From positions 1-38,771 of the forward strand of contig JAGXBK010000010.1 in the NCBI GenBank assembly GCA_018971195.1: a stretch of DNA of 38,771 nucleotides, given 5' to 3'. Below, piece by piece: positions 1-10,485 of this stretch. A model generated the notes under the pieces. It did not search any database, was not told the origin of the DNA, and saw nothing but the letters and a program-made list of their open reading frames with translations. Each line of letters opens with the position of its first letter. Within the stretch, counting starts at the first letter, position 1. The stretch comes from Betaproteobacteria bacterium (GTDB lineage Bacteria > Pseudomonadota > Gammaproteobacteria > Burkholderiales > Casimicrobiaceae). The position numbers and the translations under genes were made by a program.

Positions 1-1337
<1,337 letters not shown>

Positions 1338-1361
1338 GCCGTTCGCCGCGACCACGCTGCG

Positions 1362-2039
1362 TCAAGCCATCCACGATGCGATCGTCGCGTCGGCGTCCTC
1401 GACGCCCAGCCGCAAAGGCACCGAGAAAGGAGTGACGCGGACGGCCGAGGTGCACGCGGGGAACGCTTCACCCAGGCGGTTCCGGATCGCAACCACCGCG
1501 GCTTTGCGCTCCGCCTGGTTGAGCTTGTCGATCTTGGTGGCCAGGACCAGCACCGGGCGCCCCGACGGCAGGAACCCGCCGAGGAGCTGCTCGTCCATGG
1601 TGCGCAGTCCGTGCCGGGCATCGACGACCAGCACCAGGCCGACCAGCGATGTTCGAGTCGTGACGTAGATCCACAGGAATTCCTGCCAGTCCTTCTTGAG
1701 CGCCCGGGGCACCGCGGCATAGCCGTAGCCGGGCAGGTCGGCGACGAGGGCGCCTCCCCGCAACCGGAAGAAATTGATCAGCTGGGTGCGGCCCGGTGTC
1801 CGGCTCGCGAATGCCAGTCGCGTCTGCCTTGCGAGAGCATTGATCGCGCTCGACTTGCCGGAGTTCGAGCGCCCGGCGAATGCAATCTCCGGCGCGCCGT
1901 CCTTCGGAAGCTGCCACGCCGCGGCAGCACCCGTCTCGAAGGCCGCCCCCACCAGCGGAGCCGGAGCGCGCCCGGCATCGGCGACACCGGCGGCTTTGGC
2001 CGCGGTTACCGACTCCGATACAATAAGTAGTTTGCTCAT
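1362..2039 (-). CDS. engB: Ribosome biogenesis GTP-binding protein EngB/YihA
   Basis: MSKLLIVSESVTAA...EIAFAGRSNSGKSSAINALARQTRLAFASRTPGRTQLINFF...VADLPGYGYAAVP...; G1 (GRSNSGKSS) and G3 (DLPGYGYA) motifs. Start placed at 2039 rather than the 2285 ORF start. Confidence 0.93.
   Translation of the reverse strand: MSKLLIVSESVTAAKAAGVADAGRAPAPLVGAAFETGAAAAWQLPKDGAPEIAFAGRSNSGKSSAINALARQTRLAFASRTPGRTQLINFFRLRGGALVADLPGYGYAAVPRALKKDWQEFLWIYVTTRTSLVGLVLVVDARHGLRTMDEQLLGGFLPSGRPVLVLATKIDKLNQAERKAAVVAIRNRLGEAFPACTSAVRVTPFSVPLRLGVEDADATIASWMA
1996..2024 (+). promoter_or_regulatory. Candidate sigma70 promoter for the cytochrome c4 gene, inside the engB 5' coding region
   Basis: TTGGCC (1996-2001), 17-bp spacer, TACAAT (2019-2024). 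Confidence 0.4.
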
Positions 2040-2124
2040 CTGCAATCGTCGCATGGGCCGGCACACGGTCGGCTTCGCGGCGTTCCACGCAACGCATCGA
2101 CCTATCGATATGGAGCCTTCCGAC

Positions 2125-2778
2125 ATGACCCGCAACCGGCTCTGCGCCGTCATCGCAGCGGCAGCGTTCTGCGCCGTCACGGCCTCCGCCCAGGAAGCCC
2201 CGCGCGCCGCGCCTGCGCCGGATCTCAAGAAAGCGCAGCAGATAGCGAGCCAGGTATGCGCCGCCTGCCACGGCGCCGACGGCAACAGCGTCGCGTCGGC
2301 GAATCCGAACCTGGCCGCGCAGGGTGCCGACTATATCACCCTCCAACTCGCGCACTTCAAGACCGGCATCCGCGTCAACGCGACCATGCAGGCGATGGCG
2401 GCGACCCTTACCGATGCCGACATGACCGCACTCGGCGTCTACTTCTCGCAGCAGAAACTCAAGGGCGAGGCCTCCAGGGACATCGCACTCGTCAAGGCGG
2501 GCCAGCAGCTGTGGCGCGGCGGCGACGCGGAAACGGGCGTCCCCGCATGTGCCGCCTGCCATTCGCCGGACGGCGCGGGCATTCCCAGGAACTACCCGCG
2601 GCTTGGCGGCCAGTACGCCGATTACACCTACGCCCAGCTCAAGGCGTTCCAGTCGGGCGCCCGCGGCGCCGACGCGGCAGGCAAGGACGTCAATGGCGCG
2701 ATCATGCACACGATCGCCATGAAGCTGACCGATGCGCAGATGAAGGCCCTTGCCGATTACGCCGCCGGCCTGCGCTGA
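2125..2778 (+). CDS. Cytochrome c4-like di-heme c-type cytochrome (alternative ATG at 2110)
   Basis: Signal peptide (MTRNRLCAVIAAAAFCAVTASAQ) and two CXXCH motifs (VCAACHGADGNS; ACAACHSPDGAG), followed by YPRLGGQYADYTYAQLKAFQSG typical of cytochrome c4. Confidence 0.9.
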   Translation: MTRNRLCAVIAAAAFCAVTASAQEAPRAAPAPDLKKAQQIASQVCAACHGADGNSVASANPNLAAQGADYITLQLAHFKTGIRVNATMQAMAATLTDADMTALGVYFSQQKLKGEASRDIALVKAGQQLWRGGDAETGVPACAACHSPDGAGIPRNYPRLGGQYADYTYAQLKAFQSGARGADAAGKDVNGAIMHTIAMKLTDAQMKALADYAAGLR

Positions 2779-2828
2779 GTTCTTCAATCGGCTGGCGCAA
2801 CGCCTCGCATTGCCGTCCGGCGGGCCCT

Positions 2829-3725
2829 TCAAACCCTCGGCGGTTCCGGGGGACTCTGCAAGCAGCGGCGCAGGTGCTCGCGCCATTGCGGCATCGCGAA
2901 TCCGAACGCGTCGGCGAAGCGACGCGTGTCGAGCACCGCGTACGCCGGCCGGCGCGCCGGCGTCGGATGCTCGGCAGTCGTGATCGGCGTGATACGCGGG
3001 TGCGCGACGTCGCCGACGATCGCGCGCGCAAATTCGTACCACGTCGTCGCGCCTTGTGCCGACAGATGGTAGAGGCCGGCGCGCCCGGCGAGATACGCGA
3101 GGCCGCGACCGACGAGCGTCGCGGTTGCCCCGGCCAGCGCCCGACTCCAGTTCGGGACCCCGACCTGGTCCGAGACGATGCGCAGCTCGTCGCGCTCGGC
3201 GGCGAGCCTTCTGATCGTCGTCAGGAAATTCCTTCCGTGCAGCGAGTAGACCCAGCTGGTGCGAAGCGTCAGCGCGTGCGCGCCCGTCGCCGTAACGGCG
3301 CGCTCGCCTTCGAGCTTGCTCGCGCCGTAGGCGTTCAACGGATTGGCGGCCGCCGCCTCGTCGTAGGGCAGGGATGCCGTCCCGTCGAACACATAGTCGG
3401 TCGAATAGTGGATCAGCACCGCGTCGATGCGCCGCGCTTCCTCGGCGAGGACCCCCGGCGCGTGCGCATTTACCGCGAACGCTGCCTCGCGCTCGCCCTC
3501 GGCGCGGTCGACCGCGGTGTATGCGCCGGCGTTGACGACGAGCTGCGGCGCGAGGTCACGGACGACGCGGACGATCCGCGAGGCATCGGAGAGGTCGAGT
3601 GCCGCGCGGTCACAGGCGACGACGCTCCCGTGCGCCGCGAGCGCCGCGGCGAGCTCGCGCCCGAGCTGGCCGTTCGCGCCGGTGACGAGGATGGTCGGAC
3701 GGACGTTGGAGCGACGGCCCGGCAT
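2829..3725 (-). CDS. rfbD: dTDP-4-dehydrorhamnose reductase
   Basis: MPGRRSNVRPTILVTGANGQLGRELAAAL...LVVNAGAYTAVDRAEGE...VLIHYSTDYVFDGT...NAYGASKLEGERAV; RmlD hallmarks. Confidence 0.95.
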   Translation of the reverse strand: MPGRRSNVRPTILVTGANGQLGRELAAALAAHGSVVACDRAALDLSDASRIVRVVRDLAPQLVVNAGAYTAVDRAEGEREAAFAVNAHAPGVLAEEARRIDAVLIHYSTDYVFDGTASLPYDEAAAANPLNAYGASKLEGERAVTATGAHALTLRTSWVYSLHGRNFLTTIRRLAAERDELRIVSDQVGVPNWSRALAGATATLVGRGLAYLAGRAGLYHLSAQGATTWYEFARAIVGDVAHPRITPITTAEHPTPARRPAYAVLDTRRFADAFGFAMPQWREHLRRCLQSPPEPPRV

Positions 3726-3741
3726 GTCGCAGGCCTGTCGA

Positions 3742-4284
3742 TCAGGCGTAGACGTCGGCCTGCGCGAGCGGCGTGCCGGCGGCGTCCTTGGGCGCGAGCG
3801 TCGGTGCAACCCCTGCGGGCCACTCGATGCGAAGCGCCGGATCGCTCCACAGCAGCGTGCGCTCGTGCTCCGGGTACCAGTAGTCGGTGGTCTTGTAGAG
3901 GAATTCGGCGACCTCCGAGACGACGAGGAACCCATGCGCGAAACCCGGCGGGATGTAGAGCATCCTGTGATCGCCCGCCGACAGCTCGATCGCGACGTGC
4001 CGGCCGAAGGTCGCCGACGAGCGTCGCAGGTCGACCGCCACGTCGAGCACCGTGCCCTCGATCACGCGCACGAGCTTTCCCTGCGCATGCTCGATCTGGT
4101 AATGCAGGCCGCGCAGCACGCCGCGGCGCGATCGCGAGTGGTTGTCCTGCACGAAATCGACGTCGAGCCCGGCGCTGGCGAAATCACGCCGATTCCAGCT
4201 CTCGAAAAAGAATCCGCGCACATCCCCGAACACTTTCGGCTCGATGATCACGACATCGGGCAATGCGCTCCTGGTGAACTGCAT
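3742..4284 (-). CDS. rfbC: dTDP-4-dehydrorhamnose 3,5-epimerase
   Basis: [35 protein letters not shown]...VQDNHSRSRRGVLRGLHYQ...YIPPGFAHGFLVVSE. Confidence 0.95.
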   Translation of the reverse strand: MQFTRSALPDVVIIEPKVFGDVRGFFFESWNRRDFASAGLDVDFVQDNHSRSRRGVLRGLHYQIEHAQGKLVRVIEGTVLDVAVDLRRSSATFGRHVAIELSAGDHRMLYIPPGFAHGFLVVSEVAEFLYKTTDYWYPEHERTLLWSDPALRIEWPAGVAPTLAPKDAAGTPLAQADVYA

Positions 4285-5168
4285 CAGCGGAACACCGGGT
4301 CGTCGAGCAGGCTGAGCAGGTAGCGGCCGTAGCCGTTCTTCGCCATCGCCGATCCAAGCCGGCGCAGATCCTCGGCGCCGATCCAGCCCTGCCGGTAGGC
4401 GATCTCCTCCGGACAGGCGATCTTCAGCCCCTGCCGGCGCTCGATCGTCTCGATGTACTGCGACGCCTCGAGCAGGGATTCGTGGGTGCCGGTGTCGAGC
4501 CACGCCATGCCGCGTCCCATCACCTCGCAGGCGAGCTCGCCCAGTTCGAGGTAGCGGCGATTGACGTCGGTGATCTCGAGCTCGCCGCGCGCCGATGGCG
4601 TGAGCTCGCGCGCGATGTCGACGACCCGGCTGTCGTAGAAATACAGGCCCGTGACCGCGTAGCGCGACTTCGGCGCGGACGGCTTCTCCTCGAGGCTCAC
4701 GACGCGGCCGCCGGCATCGAGCTCGGCGACGCCGTAGCGCTCGGGGTCGGCGACCGGATAGGCGAAGATCGTGGCGCCGCCGGCGCTGGCGTTGGCGCGA
4801 GCGAGCTGCGTCTGCAGGTCGTGCCCGTAGAAGACGTTGTCGCCCAGCACCAGCACCGACGGACCGCCGCCGATGAATTCGCGACCGATGACGAAGGCCT
4901 GCGCCAGGCCTTCGGGCGCGGGCTGGACCGCGTAGGAGAAATGCAGGCCCCAGCGACCGCCGTCGCCGAGGAGTTGCGCGAAGCGCGGCGTATCGTCGGG
5001 TGTCGAGATCAGCAGGATGTCGCGGATGCCCGCGAGCATCAGCGTCGACAGCGGATAGTAGATCATCGGCTTGTCGTACACCGGCAGCAGCTGCTTGGAC
5101 ACGACCTGCGTCACCGGATGCAGGCGCGTGCCCGAGCCACCGGCGAGAATGATTCCCTTGCGCGTCAT
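4284..5168 (-). CDS. rfbA: Glucose-1-phosphate thymidylyltransferase
   Basis: [48 protein letters not shown]...[11 protein letters not shown]; RmlA signature. Stop overlaps the rfbC start (TGATG). Confidence 0.96.
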   Translation of the reverse strand: MTRKGIILAGGSGTRLHPVTQVVSKQLLPVYDKPMIYYPLSTLMLAGIRDILLISTPDDTPRFAQLLGDGGRWGLHFSYAVQPAPEGLAQAFVIGREFIGGGPSVLVLGDNVFYGHDLQTQLARANASAGGATIFAYPVADPERYGVAELDAGGRVVSLEEKPSAPKSRYAVTGLYFYDSRVVDIARELTPSARGELEITDVNRRYLELGELACEVMGRGMAWLDTGTHESLLEASQYIETIERRQGLKIACPEEIAYRQGWIGAEDLRRLGSAMAKNGYGRYLLSLLDDPVFR

Positions 5169-5202
5169 CGCCACGCCTTTCCCGATCTCGGCCCCCACGC
5201 GC

Positions 5203-6249
5203 TCACGCATACTGCAGATCGATCCACCTGCGGTACTCCTCGCTCTGCACGCTGGCGAGCCAGTCGCCGTTGCCGAGGTACCAGTCGACGGCCTTCGCCA
5301 TCCCCGACTCGAAGGTCTCGGCCGGCGCCCAGCCGAGCTCGCCGCGGATCTTCGTCGCGTCGATCGCGTAGCGCCGGTCATGCCCCGGCCGATCGGCGAC
5401 GAACGTGACCTGCGCGGTGAAATCGCGACCGGGGACGCGCGCCGCCAGCAGCCGGCACAGCGTCCGGACGACGTCGATGTTCCGCGTTTCCGCGTTGCCG
5501 CCGACATTGTAGGTCTCGCCGGGGCGCCCACGCGCGAGCACCGCGCGGATCGCGCTGCAATGGTCACCGACGTAGAGCCAGTCGCGAACGTTCTGCCCGT
5601 CTCCGTAGACCGGCAGCGGCTTGCCGGCGAGCGCGTTGACGATCATCAGCGGAATCAGCTTCTCGGGAAACTGCCGCGGGCCGTAATTGTTCGAGCAGTT
5701 GGTCGTCAGCGTCGGCAAGCCGTAGGTGTGGTGCCAGGCGCGCACCAGATGGTCCGATGCCGCCTTCGACGCGGCATAGGGGCTGTTCGGCGCGAATGGG
5801 GTCGCTTCGGAGAACGCAGGGTCGGCGAGGCCCAGCGAGCCGTAGACCTCGTCGGTCGACACATGCAGGAAGCGGAACGCCGCACGCTCGCCCGCAGGCA
5901 ACGTCTGCCACCACGTCCGCACGCACTCGAGCAGCGTGAACGTGCCGACGACATTGGCGTCCACGAAGGCGCGCGGACTGCGGATCGAGCGGTCGACGTG
6001 CGTCTCCGCGGCGAGGTTCACGATCGCCCGCGGACGATGCCGCTCGAGCAGCGCGCCCACCGCGTCGGCATCGCCGATGTCGCCGCGAACGAAGACGTGC
6101 CGGGCATCGCCGGCGAGCCCCGCCAGGCTGCGCAGGTTGCCCGCATAGGTCAGCTTGTCGAGATTGACGACGGGTTCGTCATGCGCCGCGAGCCAGTCGA
6201 GCACGAAATTGGAACCGATGAAGCCGGCGCCGCCGGTGACGAGGATCAT
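5203..6249 (-). CDS. rfbB: dTDP-glucose 4,6-dehydratase
   Basis: [21 protein letters not shown]...[12 protein letters not shown]...[13 protein letters not shown]...[46 protein letters not shown]. Confidence 0.96.
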   Translation of the reverse strand: MILVTGGAGFIGSNFVLDWLAAHDEPVVNLDKLTYAGNLRSLAGLAGDARHVFVRGDIGDADAVGALLERHRPRAIVNLAAETHVDRSIRSPRAFVDANVVGTFTLLECVRTWWQTLPAGERAAFRFLHVSTDEVYGSLGLADPAFSEATPFAPNSPYAASKAASDHLVRAWHHTYGLPTLTTNCSNNYGPRQFPEKLIPLMIVNALAGKPLPVYGDGQNVRDWLYVGDHCSAIRAVLARGRPGETYNVGGNAETRNIDVVRTLCRLLAARVPGRDFTAQVTFVADRPGHDRRYAIDATKIRGELGWAPAETFESGMAKAVDWYLGNGDWLASVQSEEYRRWIDLQYA

Positions 6250-6250
6250 G

Positions 6251-7249
6251 TCAGGCGCAGTAGTAATCGCGGTACCAGGCGACGAAGCGCGCAAGGCCTT
6301 CGGCCAGTGGCGTACGCGGCGCGAAGCCGGTCAGCGCCTGCAGGCGGTCGATCGAGGCGAACGTCGCCGGCACGTCGCCGGGCTGCATCGGCTGGTCGTT
6401 GCGGATCGCGCGCGTGCCCAGGAGCCGCTCGAGGGTCGCGATGAACTCGTCGAGCTCGACGGCCTGATGGTTGCCGATGTTGTAGATCGCGTAGGGCGCG
6501 CGATCGCCGTCCCGCGGCGGCGGCTTGTCGAGCACCCGCACGACCCCTTCGACGATGTCGTCGACGTAGGTGAAATCACGCTGCATCCGCCCCGAATTGA
6601 ATACCTGGATCGGCTGGCCGCCGAGCATCGCCCGCGTGAACAGCATCGGCGCCTGGTCGGGACGGCCCCAGGGACCGTAGACGGTGAAGAAGCGCAGCCC
6701 CGTCGTCGGAAGGCCGAACAGGTGGCTGTAGCTGTGCGCCATCAGCTCGTTCGCCTTCTTGGTCGCCGCGTAGAGACTCACCGGCTGGTCGACCGGCTGG
6801 TCCTCCGAGAACGGCAGCGTGTGGCTCGCACCGTACACCGACGACGACGACGCGTAGACCAGGTGCACGACCGAAGCGTGGCGGCAACCCTCGAGCACGT
6901 GCCCGAACGCGACCAGGTTGTTGCGCAGGTAGGCCTCGGGATTGACGAGCGAATGGCGCACGCCCGGCTGCGCCGCGAGATGCACGACCGAGGCGAAGCG
7001 GCCGCGCGCGAACAGACCCGCGCAGGCGTCCTTGTCGGCGAGATCGACCGCCTCGAATGCGAAGCGCGGCCGACCGGTCAGCTCGGCGACGCGGGCCCGC
7101 TTGAGCGCCACGTCGTAGTAGGGCTCGAAGTTGTCGACGCCGACGACCTCCATGCCCGCGTCGAGCAGCGCGCGCGCCGTATGCATGCCGATGAAGCCCG
7201 CCGCGCCCGTCACCAGGACGCGCCGCCCGTTCAACGCGACCGGGACCAT
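6251..7249 (-). CDS. NAD-dependent epimerase, UDP-glucuronate 4-epimerase-like
   Basis: MVPVALNGRRVLVTGAAGFIGMHTARALLDAGMEVVGVDNFEPYYDVALKRARVAEL...VVHLAAQPGVRHSL...YASSSSVYGASHTLPFSEDQPVDQPVSLYAATKKANELMAHSYSHLFGLPTTGLRFFTVYGPWGRPDQA. Confidence 0.88.
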   Translation of the reverse strand: MVPVALNGRRVLVTGAAGFIGMHTARALLDAGMEVVGVDNFEPYYDVALKRARVAELTGRPRFAFEAVDLADKDACAGLFARGRFASVVHLAAQPGVRHSLVNPEAYLRNNLVAFGHVLEGCRHASVVHLVYASSSSVYGASHTLPFSEDQPVDQPVSLYAATKKANELMAHSYSHLFGLPTTGLRFFTVYGPWGRPDQAPMLFTRAMLGGQPIQVFNSGRMQRDFTYVDDIVEGVVRVLDKPPPRDGDRAPYAIYNIGNHQAVELDEFIATLERLLGTRAIRNDQPMQPGDVPATFASIDRLQALTGFAPRTPLAEGLARFVAWYRDYYCA

Positions 7250-8016
7250 GGGCGCCGCACCGTCTGGTCGAGCGCGCGCAGCTTGGCGTGCTTGAGGAAG
7301 CTCGCGAACGCGCCAATCGCGATGTGGGCGAGGCCCGCCGCGCCGTCGAGAAAGCCGAGCCTGAAGACGTAGAAACGCAGGAACCGCGCAATGGGGGCGG
7401 CGGCCATCGCTGCCGCGGAGCCGCGCTTGCCGCGTGCGTGGAGCATGTCGGCCTGCAGTGTCGTATAGCGGTTCTGCTTGGCGACGTAACGCTCGATCGA
7501 TTCGGCCGATGCGTGCATCAGGTCGCCTTCGAGGCGCCCGACGCGGCCGTCGGCGATCACTTTCTCGTGAACGGGGTCTTCGCTCCAGCGCGCGCGGCGC
7601 CGGTCGAACAGCCGCGTCGTCCAGTCGGGGTAGCCCTCGCCGTGGGCAAGCCAGCGCCCGAGAAACCGGTTGCGTCGCGCGAGCGCGTACGCCGCCAGCG
7701 GGGGCTGCCCTGCGGAAAACATGGACTCGACCGATCGCGCGAGTTCCGGCGACACCCGCTCGTCGGCGTCGAGGCAAAGCACCCAGTCGTTGCCGGCCAT
7801 CTGCACCCCGTACTGCTTCTGCGGCCCGAACCCCTGCCATGGATGGGACAGGACGCGCGCGCCCGATCGTCGCGCGATTTCTACGGTATGATCCGCGCTG
7901 CCCGAGTCGACGACCAGCGCCTCCGCGGCGAACGGCGCGGACGCGAGACATTCGCCGATGTCGTCCTGCGCATCGCGCGTGATCACTACCAGCGAGATCG
8001 GAATGGGCCCGGGCAT
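7231..8016 (-). CDS. Family 2 glycosyltransferase, WaaE/KdtX-like LPS core glycosyltransferase
   Basis: MPGPIPISLVVITRDAQDDIGECLAS...ALVVDSGSADHTVEIARRSGARVLSHPWQGFGPQKQYGVQMAGNDWVLCLDADERVSPEL; GT2 fold and DADE motif. Confidence 0.85.
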   Translation of the reverse strand: MPGPIPISLVVITRDAQDDIGECLASAPFAAEALVVDSGSADHTVEIARRSGARVLSHPWQGFGPQKQYGVQMAGNDWVLCLDADERVSPELARSVESMFSAGQPPLAAYALARRNRFLGRWLAHGEGYPDWTTRLFDRRRARWSEDPVHEKVIADGRVGRLEGDLMHASAESIERYVAKQNRYTTLQADMLHARGKRGSAAAMAAAPIARFLRFYVFRLGFLDGAAGLAHIAIGAFASFLKHAKLRALDQTVRRPWSRSR

Positions 8017-8193
8017 GCGTGACGGTCCACAGTCCACGGCGCCGGTGGCGGCCGCAGGTTCGGGAATCCCCGTGTTCGAAGAACTGGCGCGATTTTACGT
8101 GGTTTGCCACTCCGCGCCGAAATGCGGCGGCGGCGGGACGCCCAACGGCTCGAATTGCGCACGGGCGGCCGGCGCGCTCGCGGGGACCGTCCG

Positions 8194-9162
8194 ATGAGCG
8201 CGGTGCTCGTCGTCCGCCCTTCGTCGCTGGGCGACATCGTCTACGCATTGTCGGTTGCGACCGACATCCGGCGCGAGCGTCCCGAATCGGCCATCGATTG
8301 GGTCGCCGAGCCCGGCTTCGCCCCTCTGATCGGCCTTTGTCCCGACGTGCGCGAGGTCATGCCTTTCAACCTGCGGCGGTGGCGCGGCGCGCTCGGCGCG
8401 CGCAGGACATGGCGCGAAATGCGCGACTTCGCGCACGCGCTGCGCCGGACCCGCTACGACGCGGTGCTCGACCTGCAGGAGCAGGTCAAGGGCGCCGTGA
8501 TCGCGCGGATGGCACGCGGTCTGCGTCACGGCTTCGATCGCGCCAGCATACGCGAGCCGCTCGCCACCCTCGGCGACGATGTCCATCACCGGATCCCCCG
8601 CGACCTGCATTTCGTCGCGCGCTGCCGTCGCCTCGCGGCCGCGGCGCTCGGCTACGAGGTCGACGACGCGCCCCGCTGGAACCTGCACCCGCCCGCCGAC
8701 GCAGCGGGCATTCCCGATCGACCTTACGTCGTCATGCTCCACGGGACGAGCCGGGACGAGAAGCTGTGGCCGCAGGCGCACTGGCGCGCGCTGATCGAGC
8801 ATTGCGAGCAGGCGGGCTATGCCAGCGTACTCCCCTGGGGAAACGCCGCCGAAGAGGCGCGCAGCCGACGGCTCGCCGAAGGCTTCGACAATGCAATCGT
8901 CCCGCCATGGCTTGCGCTGCCGCAGGCAGCGACGCTGCTGTCGAGGGCCGCCCTGGCCGTCGGGGTCGACACCGGCTTCACCCATCTGTCGGCGGCATTG
9001 CGAACGCCGACGCTCGCGATCTTTTGCGCGACCGATCCCGCACGCCACGGCGTGGCCTGCACCGGCGCGCATGCGCGCGACCTCGGCGACGCCGGCGCCC
9101 CGCCCGCGTGCGACGACGTGCTTGCGATCGCCGGTCAGTTGCTTCGCAGCGCGCCGGACTGA
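8194..9162 (+). CDS. waaC: Lipopolysaccharide heptosyltransferase I
   Basis: MSAVLVVRPSSLGDIVYALSVATDIRRERPESAIDWVAEPGFAPLI...VVMLHGTSRDEKLWPQAHWRALIE...AVGVDTGFTHLSAALRTPTLAIFCATDP; GT9 features. Confidence 0.9.
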   Translation: MSAVLVVRPSSLGDIVYALSVATDIRRERPESAIDWVAEPGFAPLIGLCPDVREVMPFNLRRWRGALGARRTWREMRDFAHALRRTRYDAVLDLQEQVKGAVIARMARGLRHGFDRASIREPLATLGDDVHHRIPRDLHFVARCRRLAAAALGYEVDDAPRWNLHPPADAAGIPDRPYVVMLHGTSRDEKLWPQAHWRALIEHCEQAGYASVLPWGNAAEEARSRRLAEGFDNAIVPPWLALPQAATLLSRAALAVGVDTGFTHLSAALRTPTLAIFCATDPARHGVACTGAHARDLGDAGAPPACDDVLAIAGQLLRSAPD

Positions 9163-9165
9163 ACG

Positions 9166-10485
9166 ATGGCCCGCCTGGCGCGACGGCTCTACACACTCCT
9201 GTGGTGGCTCGTGCTGCCGCTGCTTCCGCTGCGCCTCTACTGGCGTGCGCGCCGGGAGCCGGGCTATGGAACGCAGGTCGGCGAGCGCTTCGGGCACTAC
9301 GCGTACACGCCGCAACGCGAGCGCCCTGGCACGCTCGTCTGGATTCACGCGGTATCGGCCGGCGAGACGCGCGCGATCGCGCCGCTCGTGCTCCACCTGC
9401 GCCGCTGCGATCCGCCGCCGTCGATCCTGATGACGCACATGACCGCGACCGGCCGCGAGGCCGGCCGCGCGCTGTTCGGCGACACCGTCGTGCAGGCGTG
9501 GCTGCCCTACGACATCCCGTTCGCCGTCCGTCGCTTCCTCGCGCGGTTCCGGCCCGACGCGGGATTGCTGGTCGAGACCGAGCTGTGGCCGAACCTGACC
9601 GCGGCCGCGTCGCGCGCGGGAGTGCCCCTGTTCCTCGTCAACGCCCGCCTGTCCGAGCGCTCGGCGCGCGGCTATGCGCGAATCGGGCTGTTGTCGCGTC
9701 CGCTGCTCGCATCCCTTGCCGGCGTCGCGGCGCAGTCCGAGGCGGACGGGCAGCGCCTGCGCGCGCTGGGCGCGCGCGAGGTGACCGTCACCGGCAACCT
9801 GAAGTTCGACGTTTCGGTGCCCGACGCGCTGCGCAAGCGGGGAGACGAATTGCGATCGGCGATTGGGCGCGATCGACCGGTCCTGGTCGTCGCATCGACC
9901 CGCGATGGCGAGGAGGCGCTGGTCCTCGACGCCCTCGCTCGTGGGGATTCGCAGCTGCCGGCACGCACGCTGGTCATCATCGTTCCGCGTCATCCGCAAC
10001 GCTTCGACGCAGTCGCCGCGCTGCTGCGCGACCGGGGCGTGCCTTACGTGCGGCGCAGCGGCAGCCCGCCGGTTCCGGCGGATGCGAGGGTTCTGCTCGG
10101 GGACTCGATGGGCGAGATGTTCGCCTACTACGCCGCCGCCGACGTCGCCTTCGTCGGCGGCAGCCTGCTGCCGCTGGGCGGGCAGAACCTGATCGAGCCG
10201 ATCGCCATCGGTACGCCGACGCTGATCGGTCCGCACACGTTCAACTTCGCGCAGGCGAGCGACGCAGCGGTCGCCTCCGGGGCCGCGCAGCGCGTGGACG
10301 ACGCCGACGAGCTCGTGCGCGTCGCCGGGCTGCTGCTCGCCGATGCGCATTCGCGCGAGCGGATGCGCGCCAACGCCGAAGCGTTCATCGCCGCGCATCG
10401 CGGCGCCGCCGACCGGCTGTGGACATGGCTCGCACCGAGGATCGGCGTGCCCGCCGCCCGCCTCAGCCCAGGAGCCGGCGGTTGA
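9166..10485 (+). CDS. waaA: 3-deoxy-D-manno-octulosonic acid (Kdo) transferase
   Basis: MARLARRLYTLLWWLVLPLLPLRLYWRARREPGYGTQVGERFG...WIHAVSAGETRAIAPL...TGREAGRALFG...ETELWPNL...FVGGSLLPLGGQNLIEPIAIGTPTLIGPHTFNF. Confidence 0.95.
   Translation: MARLARRLYTLLWWLVLPLLPLRLYWRARREPGYGTQVGERFGHYAYTPQRERPGTLVWIHAVSAGETRAIAPLVLHLRRCDPPPSILMTHMTATGREAGRALFGDTVVQAWLPYDIPFAVRRFLARFRPDAGLLVETELWPNLTAAASRAGVPLFLVNARLSERSARGYARIGLLSRPLLASLAGVAAQSEADGQRLRALGAREVTVTGNLKFDVSVPDALRKRGDELRSAIGRDRPVLVVASTRDGEEALVLDALARGDSQLPARTLVIIVPRHPQRFDAVAALLRDRGVPYVRRSGSPPVPADARVLLGDSMGEMFAYYAAADVAFVGGSLLPLGGQNLIEPIAIGTPTLIGPHTFNFAQASDAAVASGAAQRVDDADELVRVAGLLLADAHSRERMRANAEAFIAAHRGAADRLWTWLAPRIGVPAARLSPGAGG

Noticed and set aside
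2256-4247. ORF 2256..4247 (plus, 663 aa)
   Set aside because: Out-of-frame over the cytochrome gene and antisense to rfbD/rfbC; low-complexity Arg-rich translation.
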